Position numbers and translations under genes: made by a program. Shown here piece after piece: positions 58,249 to 64,000 of a stretch of 64,000 nt of DNA. The DNA lies in contig NZ_CP109485.1 in NCBI RefSeq assembly GCF_035918235.1, forward strand, positions 4,216,001-4,280,000, read 5' to 3'. This DNA is from Streptomyces sp. NBC_01445. GTDB taxonomy: Bacteria; Actinomycetota; Actinomycetes; Streptomycetales; Streptomycetaceae. The notes under the pieces are model-generated. The model worked only from the letters and a program-made list of their open reading frames with translations, did no database searches and was not told where the DNA came from. How positions within the stretch are numbered: position 1 is the stretch's first letter; every line of letters starts with the position of its first letter.

Positions 58249-58391
58249 AGCAGGTTCTCCCGGTTGGCTCCGCCGCCCGTCTCGACCTCACGCGGGCTGC
58301 TCGGCGGCGCGCACCACCATACTGGCCGCGGCCGGAACACATCCGGTGACCGCCGACGAAATCCGTACGGGGCACGGGCCGAAGTGGTACG

Positions 58392-58874
58392 TCACTTCCC
58401 AAGTCGGGCGTCGGGTCGGGGTGGTTGCTGCGGCAAACCCAGGGTGGCGCACATCACAGCGACGGCCATCCCGCCGAGAAGGAACAGATAGGAGCCGGTT
58501 CCCGCGCCGAAGAGGAAGTCGCCCTCGGGCCTGGTCGACGTGAGCAGGATGACCGTGACGGCCCAGCCCACGGCGGGCGCGACGGCCCCGCCCCGGGTGC
58601 CCGTCGCCCGCGCCCCGCCGAGGAACGCGCCGGCCGCGCCGAGCAGCGCGAGGAGCAACCCGCCCGGAAACAGGCCGCCTTGGACCAGGGACCCCGCCAC
58701 CCCGACAAGTGCGCCGAGCACGAGGAGTCCCGCCAGCACGGCGATGCGCCCGGCGTCGGGGCCGGTCCCCACCGGCTGGACCGCCGGGCCGGCCGGGGGC
58801 TTCGCGGCGCCGCTCGACGCCGCCGACCGCCCGGACTTGGCCGGGTTGCCCGACTTTCCTGCGCCACTCATCAC
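58392..58874 (-). CDS. DUF6113 membrane protein
   Basis: A 160-residue protein with a disordered Ser/Gly/Ala/Pro-rich N-terminus of about 40 residues and four membrane helices (for example [15 protein letters not shown] and [13 protein letters not shown]). I recognise it as the DUF6113 group found after mshB in Streptomyces. The GTG at 58874 overlaps the mshB stop by 4 bp; the adjacent ATG at 58871 is equally possible. Function unknown; linkage to mycothiol is only positional. Confidence 0.83.
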   Translation of the reverse strand: MMSGAGKSGNPAKSGRSAASSGAAKPPAGPAVQPVGTGPDAGRIAVLAGLLVLGALVGVAGSLVQGGLFPGGLLLALLGAAGAFLGGARATGTRGGAVAPAVGWAVTVILLTSTRPEGDFLFGAGTGSYLFLLGGMAVAVMCATLGLPQQPPRPDARLGK

Positions 58875-59764
58875 GCCACCACTCCCGCGAACAGGTCCGT
58901 CTCGTAGGGCGCCCCCGCCTCGCCCCGCGCCAGCTCGTAATACTCCACGTCGAAGACCGGCTGGGCGAGCCCGTTCGACAGGGCGAAGACCGGTTCGCCG
59001 CCGGGTGCGATCTCGACCTGGGTGGCGTGGGCGCGCATCGCGGCGGTCTTGGCCGCGGCGAAGGCCCTGCCGTCGATCTCGGCGGTGACCCGCTCGTCGT
59101 CGACGACGCCCGGTACGTCGCCGATCTCGGCCGCGGTCCCGTACGGGGTCGAGCCGAGGACACCGGCCAGCCGGCGGAAGCGCTCCTCGACCACGGAACG
59201 GGGCACGCGGTTCCAGTAGATCTTCGCGACGGTGTGGGTGTCGCCGAGGTCGCGGCGGAACGCGGGCTCGGCCGCGAGCTCGGCGGCGCGCATGGCGACG
59301 CGATGGGCCTTGATGTGGTCGGGGTGGCCGTAGCCGCCGTCCGGGTCGTAGGTGACCAGGACCTGGGGGCGGACCTCGCGGATCACCTCGACGAGATGGG
59401 CTGCGGCCTCGTCCAGGTCGGCGGCCCAGAAGGCGCCGGGCCGGTCGTTCTGCTCGGCGCCCATCATCCCGGAGTCGCGGAAGCGTCCGGGGCCGCCGAG
59501 GAAGCGGTGGTCGGTGACCCCGAGCTCCTTCATGGCGGCGGTGAGCTCGCCGATGCGGTGCGGGCCGAGGATGTCCTCGCGGTCCGGGGCGAGGTGCGCG
59601 AGAACGTCCGGGATGACCTCGCCCTCCTCGCCGAGGGTGCAGGTCACCAGGGTGACGTGGGCACCGTCGGCCGCGTACTTGGCCATGGTGGCGCCATTGT
59701 TGATCGACTCGTCGTCGGGGTGCGCGTGCACGAGGAGCAGACGCCGGTCGGGCAGTTCCGTCAT
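58871..59764 (-). CDS. mshB: MshB, GlcNAc-inositol deacetylase of mycothiol synthesis
   Basis: A 297-residue PIG-L/LmbE-family zinc deacetylase. It removes acetate from N-acetyl-glucosaminyl-inositol to give GlcN-Ins, the acceptor for cysteine in mycothiol. The zinc site is visible as H-A-H-P-D-D-E near residue 13 and H-P-D-H near 146, and the length and the [12 protein letters not shown] end match MshB rather than the amidase Mca. Mycothiol is confined to actinobacteria, supporting the taxonomic call. It is coupled to the DUF6113 gene. Confidence 0.93.
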   Translation of the reverse strand: MTELPDRRLLLVHAHPDDESINNGATMAKYAADGAHVTLVTCTLGEEGEVIPDVLAHLAPDREDILGPHRIGELTAAMKELGVTDHRFLGGPGRFRDSGMMGAEQNDRPGAFWAADLDEAAAHLVEVIREVRPQVLVTYDPDGGYGHPDHIKAHRVAMRAAELAAEPAFRRDLGDTHTVAKIYWNRVPRSVVEERFRRLAGVLGSTPYGTAAEIGDVPGVVDDERVTAEIDGRAFAAAKTAAMRAHATQVEIAPGGEPVFALSNGLAQPVFDVEYYELARGEAGAPYETDLFAGVVA

Positions 59765-59794
59765 GCGCCCCAGCCTAGGACGTCATGACTGGCC

Positions 59795-59989
59795 CTAGAA
59801 CTTGATCCCGCCGATCATGCCCGCGACGTTCGTCGTGAGCTCGCTGATGGTGGGGGCGATGGAGGAGCTGGCGAGGTAGAACCCGAGCAGGACGCAGACG
59901 ATCGCGTGTCCGGCCTTCAGACCCGACTTCCTGATCAGAATGAAGACGATGATCGCGAACAGCACCACTGCCGAGATCGAGAGTGCCAC
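59795..59989 (-). CDS. Small conserved membrane protein (64 aa)
   Basis: A 64-residue protein with two membrane helices (V-A-L-S-I-S-A-V-V-L-F-A-I-I-V-F-I-L-I and A-I-V-C-V-L-L-G-F-Y-L-A) joined by a short basic loop R-K-S-G-L-K-A-G-H. I recall close relatives in many Streptomyces. The GTG at 59989 has GGGAGG with 9-nt spacing, better than the ATG at 60019. Function unknown. Confidence 0.78.
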   Translation of the reverse strand: MALSISAVVLFAIIVFILIRKSGLKAGHAIVCVLLGFYLASSSIAPTISELTTNVAGMIGGIKF

Positions 59990-60155
59990 AGCGGTCCACC
60001 TCCCTTGATCCGAGTCCAACTGCCGTACGCCACGCGGGAACCGGGCGGTCCCTTAGCCACGCAGCGCTATGGATCATAACTATCCGTCCCGCCGCATGAG
60101 TCGGTGCATGGCAGCAAGGGGGGCGCACGGCGGCACGGCCCCATAGGGTCGGGGG

Positions 60156-62279
60156 ATGACCACCGAGCCTCTCTCCTTTCCGCGCCAGCACGCCCGCACC
60201 CAGCGCTTCACGCTCGGCGCACCACGGGCGTTCACGGTGGCGCCCGACGGCGAGCGCGTCGCCTTCCTGCGGTCCGGATCCGGTACCGATCGGGCGAACG
60301 CCCTGTGGGTCCTCGATGTGACGTCCGGCGAGGAGCGGATCGCCGCCGATCCCCGGGCCCTTCTGGGCGGTGCCGAGGAGGCTCTGTCGGACGAGGAGCG
60401 CGCACGGCGCGAGCGCAGCCGCGAGGGCGCCGCGGGCATCGTCGCCTATGCGACGGACGCGGCCGTGGAGCTGGCCGCGTTCGCGCTGTCCGGCCGGCTG
60501 TTCACGGCGGAACTGCGTGCGGGCACGACCCGCGAACTCCGCGTCCCCGGACCGCTGATCGACCCCCGCCCGTCTCCGGACGGCCGCCATGTCGCGTACG
60601 TGTCCGGGGGCGCCCTGCGCGTCGTCGGCGCCGACGGCGAGGGCGACCGGGCCCTCGCCGCTCCGGGCGAGGACGAGGCGTCGACCGTCACGTACGGGCT
60701 CGCGGAGTTCATCGCGGCCGAGGAGATGGGGCGCTCGCGGGGCTTTTGGTGGTCGCCCGAATCGGACCGGCTGCTGGTGGCCCGGGCGGACGACGCGGCG
60801 GTGCGGCGCTGGTGGATCGCGGATCCGGCGCACCCGGACCGCAAGCCTGCCCGCAACGCGTACCCGGCGGCGGGCACGCCCAACGCGGAGGTGCGGCTCT
60901 TCGTCATCGGTCTGGACGGGGCGCGCACGGAGGTGTCGTGGGACCGGGCGAGGTACCCGTATCTGGCGCGGGTGCACTGGTCGGCCGACGGGGCGCCGCT
61001 GATCCTCGTACAGGCCCGTGACCAGCTCAGTGAGCTGTATCTCGCGGTGAACGTCGGCGACGGTTCGACGCGGATGGTGCACGCGGACGAGGACGGGCAG
61101 TGGCTGGAGCTGTTCCCCGGCGTGCCGTCGTGGTCGCCGAGCGGGCAGCTCGTGCGGATCGCGGACGAGGGCGGGGCGCGAGTCCTCGCGGTCGGTGAAC
61201 GGCCGCTGACCGGGCCGCAGTTGCATGTGCGGGCGGTCCTGGACGTGGGCGAGAGCGACGTGCTGATCTCGGCGTCCGCCGGCTCGGCGGCGGCGGTCCG
61301 GGAGACCGGCGAGGTGCATGTGTACCGGGTCAACGAGCTGGGCGTGGAGCGCGTCTCGGACGAGCCGGGCGTGCACTCCGCGGTGCGCGCGGGCGGCGTG
61401 ACCGTCCTGGCGTCGGCGCGCACCGACGAGCCGGGCACGCGGGTGCGGGTGATGCGGGACGGCAAGCAGATCGCGACGGTCGCCTCGCACGCCGAGCGCC
61501 CCTCGCTGAGCCCCCGCCTGACGCTCACGGAGGCGGCCGGCATCCCGTGCGCCGTCCTGCTCCCGTCCTCGTACGAGCAGGGCGACGGGCCGCTGCCGGT
61601 GCTGCTCGACCCGTACGGCGGCCCGCACGGGCAGCGGGTGCTCGCCGCGCACAATCCGCATCTGACGTCGCAGTGGTTCGCCGACCAGGGCTTCGCGGTG
61701 GTCGTCGCGGACGGCCGCGGCACCCCCGGCCACTCCCCCGCCCGGGAGAAGGCGGTCCGCGACGACCTCACGCTCACGCTCGACGACCAGATCACGGCGC
61801 TGCACGCGCTGGCCGACGCCTTCCCGCTCGACCTGAACCGGGTGGCGATCCGCGGCTGGTCGTACGGCGGCTATCTGGCGGGGCTCGCGGTCCTGCGCCG
61901 CCCCGACGTCTTCCACGCGGGCATCGCGGGCGCCCCGGTCACGGACTGGCGGCTCTACGACACCCACTACACGGAGCGCTACCTGGGCGACCCGAAGGCC
62001 GCGCCGCAGGTGTACGCGAAGAACTCGCTGGTCACCGACGACGGTCTGGCCGAGGCGGCGGAGCAGCACCGGCCGCTGATGATCGTGCACGGCCTGGCCG
62101 ACGACAACGTCGTGGTGGCGCACAGTCTGCGCCTTTCGTCGGCGCTCCTCGCCGCGGGCCGGCCGCACGAGGTGCTGCCGCTGTCGGGCGTGACGCACAT
62201 GACGCCGCAGGAGCAGGTCGCGGAGAATCTGCTGCTGCTCCAGGTGGACTTCCTGAAGCGCTCGCTGGGACTGGTCTAG
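60156..62279 (+). CDS. S9 family prolyl oligopeptidase (dipeptidyl-peptidase IV type)
   Basis: A 707-residue serine peptidase with an N-terminal beta-propeller (to about residue 440) and a C-terminal alpha/beta-hydrolase domain. The triad is seen as Ser in R-G-W-S-Y-G-G-Y-L near residue 570, Asp in G-L-A-D-D-N-V and His in G-V-T-H-M-T. The substrate-anchoring double-Glu of DPP-IV is present in the propeller (A-A-E-E-M-G-R-S-R-G). No signal peptide is visible, so it acts in the cytoplasm, probably trimming X-Pro dipeptides. The neighbouring dpp-type ATPases import peptides, which fits a peptide-utilisation role. Confidence 0.92.
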   Translation: MTTEPLSFPRQHARTQRFTLGAPRAFTVAPDGERVAFLRSGSGTDRANALWVLDVTSGEERIAADPRALLGGAEEALSDEERARRERSREGAAGIVAYATDAAVELAAFALSGRLFTAELRAGTTRELRVPGPLIDPRPSPDGRHVAYVSGGALRVVGADGEGDRALAAPGEDEASTVTYGLAEFIAAEEMGRSRGFWWSPESDRLLVARADDAAVRRWWIADPAHPDRKPARNAYPAAGTPNAEVRLFVIGLDGARTEVSWDRARYPYLARVHWSADGAPLILVQARDQLSELYLAVNVGDGSTRMVHADEDGQWLELFPGVPSWSPSGQLVRIADEGGARVLAVGERPLTGPQLHVRAVLDVGESDVLISASAGSAAAVRETGEVHVYRVNELGVERVSDEPGVHSAVRAGGVTVLASARTDEPGTRVRVMRDGKQIATVASHAERPSLSPRLTLTEAAGIPCAVLLPSSYEQGDGPLPVLLDPYGGPHGQRVLAAHNPHLTSQWFADQGFAVVVADGRGTPGHSPAREKAVRDDLTLTLDDQITALHALADAFPLDLNRVAIRGWSYGGYLAGLAVLRRPDVFHAGIAGAPVTDWRLYDTHYTERYLGDPKAAPQVYAKNSLVTDDGLAEAAEQHRPLMIVHGLADDNVVVAHSLRLSSALLAAGRPHEVLPLSGVTHMTPQEQVAENLLLLQVDFLKRSLGLV

Positions 62280-62285
62280 AAAGGC

Positions 62286-62321
62286 GACCGGCCGGAGCGA
62301 CATGGCGCGCTCCGGCCGGTC
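62286..62321. terminator. Terminator between converging S9 peptidase and dppF-like genes
   Basis: A perfect 14-bp stem (G-A-C-C-G-G-C-C-G-G-A-G-C-G and complement) with an 8-nt loop, starting 6 bp after the peptidase stop. Confidence 0.85.
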
Positions 62322-62438
62322 CACGGCACCCGCACGGCCGTACGCTGTTCAGCCTGACGCGTTCGTATATCGGTGCCGCGACGGTCAAGTTGCCTGTGTG
62401 TTAACGAAGTTGATGTGCATTTGTCACGACACGTACGC

Positions 62439-63512
62439 CTACTCGCTGGGGACGACGCGCTTCTCCTCGGCGAAGTGGCAGGCCGAGTCGTGCTTCGCCG
62501 GTGACTCCCCGATGCGGAACACGGCGGGCACCGCGAGCGCCGGAACCTCCAGTTCGCACCGCTCCTGCGCCTTCCAGCAGCGGGTGCGGAAGCGGCAGCC
62601 CGAGGGCACGTTGGCCGGGGACGGCACGTCGCCGGTGAGGATGATCCGCTCGCGGTGCTCGCGCGCCTCCGGGTCGGGGACGGGCACGGCGGACAGGAGC
62701 GCCTGGGTGTAGGGGTGCGTGGGGTGTTCGTAGATCTGCTCGTCGGTGCCGGTCTCGACGATCCGCCCGAGGTACATGACGCCCACCCGGTCGGAGATGT
62801 GGCGGACGATCGACAGGTCGTGGGCGATGAAGACGTAGGAGAGGTCGAACTCGTTCTGGAGGCTGTCGAGCAGGTTGATGACCTGCGCCTGCACGGAGAC
62901 ATCGAGTGCGGAGACCGGCTCGTCGGCGACGATGATCTCGGGGCGCAGGGCGAGGCCGCGCGCGATGCCGATGCGCTGGCGCTGGCCGCCGGAGAACTGG
63001 TGCGGGTACCGGTTGATGTACTCCGGGTTGAGCCCGACCACGTCCAGGAGGTCCTGCACCTTGCGGCGCCGGTCGCCCTTGGGAGCGACCTCGGGATGGA
63101 TCTCGTACGGCTCCCCGATGATGTCGCCGACCGTCATGCGCGGGTTGAGGGACGTGTACGGGTCCTGGAACACCATCTGGATGTTGCGGCGTACGGCCTT
63201 CAGGGCGCGCCCGGACAGCTTGGTGATGTCCTCGCCCCTGTACTTGATCTGCCCGGCGGTCGGCCGCTCCAGGTTGACCAGCATCCTGGCGACGGTCGAC
63301 TTGCCGCAGCCGGACTCGCCGACGATGCCGAGGGTCTCGCCCTCGCCGAGCACGAAGTCGACGCCGTCGACGGCCTTGACCGCGCCGACCTGCTTCTTGA
63401 ACAGGATCCCCTGGGTGAGCGGATAGTGCTTGACCAGGCCGCTGACCTCCAGGATCGGCTCACGGGCCGGCACGGGGGCGGCGGCGTGCGCCTCTTTCGC
63501 CAGGTCAGCCAT
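62439..63512 (-). CDS. Peptide ABC importer ATPase, DppF/OppF type
   Basis: A 357-residue ATPase with Walker [10 protein letters not shown] near residue 70, signature F-S-G-G-Q-R-Q-R, Walker [13 protein letters not shown], and the C-terminal oligopeptide-type region with a Cys cluster C-R-F-R-T-R-C-W ... C that in relatives binds an Fe-S cluster. It powers a dipeptide/oligopeptide importer together with the partial DppD-type gene upstream; the start overlaps that gene's stop by 8 bp. The permease and binding-protein genes should lie beyond the window end. Confidence 0.92.
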   Translation of the reverse strand: MADLAKEAHAAAPVPAREPILEVSGLVKHYPLTQGILFKKQVGAVKAVDGVDFVLGEGETLGIVGESGCGKSTVARMLVNLERPTAGQIKYRGEDITKLSGRALKAVRRNIQMVFQDPYTSLNPRMTVGDIIGEPYEIHPEVAPKGDRRRKVQDLLDVVGLNPEYINRYPHQFSGGQRQRIGIARGLALRPEIIVADEPVSALDVSVQAQVINLLDSLQNEFDLSYVFIAHDLSIVRHISDRVGVMYLGRIVETGTDEQIYEHPTHPYTQALLSAVPVPDPEAREHRERIILTGDVPSPANVPSGCRFRTRCWKAQERCELEVPALAVPAVFRIGESPAKHDSACHFAEEKRVVPSE

Positions 63513-64000
63513 CGAGCGTCTCCTTCCAGAAGTAGCAGGCGCTCCGGCGCGTCGGGCTCACCTCGAAGAGCGGGGGAACGTCCGCGCGGCACACGTCCTG
63601 GGCCATCGGGCAGCGCGGGTTGAAGGCGCAGCCGGGCGGGATGTGCATCAGGTTGGGCGGCAGGCCCTTGATCGCGTACAGCTCCTGGCCCTTCTGGTCC
63701 AGGCGCGGGATCGATTCGAGCAGGCCCTTGGTGTACGGGTGGGCGGGCGCCTTGTAGATCTCGTGCACGGGCGCCGTCTCGACGATGCGGCCCGCGTACA
63801 TGACGGCGATCTTGTCGGCTACGTCGGCGACCACGCCCAGGTCGTGGGTGATGAGGATGAGCCCCATGCTGAGTTCGCGCTGGAGCTCGGCGAGCAGCTC
63901 CATGACCTGGGCCTGCACGGTGACGTCGAGGGCGGTGGTGGGCTCGTCGGCGATGATCAGGTCCGGTTCCAGCGCGAGCGCCATCGCGATCATGATGCGC
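63505..64000 (-). CDS. Peptide ABC importer ATPase, DppD/OppD type (partial)
   Basis: The C-terminal 165 residues of an ATPase; the frame is open to the window end (R-I-M-I-A-M-A-L precedes the Walker B), so the start and Walker A lie beyond 64000. Visible are Walker [13 protein letters not shown], the H-loop L-I-T-H-D-L-G-V-V and the oligopeptide-type end with [11 protein letters not shown] and two later Cys. It is the partner of the DppF-type gene, which it overlaps by 8 bp. Confidence 0.92.
   Translation of the reverse strand, partial: RIMIAMALALEPDLIIADEPTTALDVTVQAQVMELLAELQRELSMGLILITHDLGVVADVADKIAVMYAGRIVETAPVHEIYKAPAHPYTKGLLESIPRLDQKGQELYAIKGLPPNLMHIPPGCAFNPRCPMAQDVCRADVPPLFEVSPTRRSACYFWKETLDG

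Noticed and set aside
59775..62324. 849-codon minus-strand open frame
   Set aside because: Antisense to the S9 peptidase, whose catalytic triad is intact.
1..64000. tRNA, rRNA, prophage, insertion-sequence or integrase signatures
   Set aside because: None seen on either strand; no transposase, integrase or tRNA-like cloverleaf was recognised.

Overview
This is a high-GC actinomycete chromosome segment, almost certainly Streptomyces or a close relative. The evidence is third codon positions that are nearly all G or C, frequent GTG starts, many 4-bp gene overlaps, long perfect GC-rich terminator hairpins, a mycothiol gene (mshB), and characteristic small actinobacterial proteins (DUF3107, DUF3117, DUF3152, DUF6113, DUF6758). 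I see no rRNA, tRNA, phage, insertion sequence or CRISPR array. The content is core-chromosomal.

Layout. (1) 1-3.3 kb: two tandem tripeptidyl-aminopeptidase-like lipoproteins, the first cut by the window edge. (2) 3.4-10.1 kb, minus strand: moeZ (sulfur-carrier activation), then a compact exopolysaccharide-like cluster made of a PelF-like glycosyltransferase, a large membrane protein, a sugar-nucleotide epimerase and a spherulin-4-like protein. (3) 10.2-15.8 kb, minus strand: a complete oligopeptide-type ABC importer (binding protein, two permeases, double ATPase). It is preceded by a leaderless 30-codon peptide ending in Cys-Cys, which suggests cysteine-responsive attenuation and hence a sulfur-containing substrate. 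(4) 15.8-24 kb: DUF3152 metalloprotease-like protein, alpha/beta hydrolase, TetR, DUF3107, ferritin-like protein and DEAD-box RNA helicase. From memory this resembles the Mycobacterium tuberculosis moeZ to rhlE block. (5) 24-29.5 kb: hydrolase, NYN nuclease, a 50-residue protein behind a strongly structured leader, MarC, PHP phosphoesterase, DUF6758 and a suppressor-of-fused-domain protein.

(6) 29.9-42 kb: CorA-type channel, soluble MgtE-N/CBS protein, DUF1003 protein, Mrp-type ATPase, then on the minus strand tatB, htrA, a zinc anti-sigma factor and an ECF sigma factor, with a divergent O-methyltransferase. This matches the M. tuberculosis sigE-rseA-htrA-tatB...mrp envelope-stress locus. An ECF-type promoter (GGAAC-N18-GTT) lies upstream of the sigma gene. 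(7) 42-50.7 kb: DUF3117, enoyl-CoA hydratase, tag, a DivIVA-like protein, a folP2-like gene, a LOG-family protein, dapE, a lysozyme-like membrane protein, a secreted low-complexity protein, dapC and fdxA. dapE and dapC supply diaminopimelate and lysine. (8) 50.8-56.2 kb: GNAT acetyltransferase, SirB1-like protein, and a four-gene minus-strand unit of ABC-2 exporter plus NarL-type two-component system. (9) 56.3-64 kb: a peptidoglycan-binding-like membrane protein, DUF6113 protein, mshB, a small membrane protein, an S9 prolyl peptidase, and the dppF/dppD ATPases of a peptide importer (dppD cut by the window end).

The most notable signals are the Cys-Cys leaderless leader ORF, the Pel-like cluster with a 33-codon Gly-X-Pro ORF overlapping the epimerase start, two probable non-canonical start codons (ATT and CTG) behind good Shine-Dalgarno sites, and the multi-hairpin leader at 25.9 kb.
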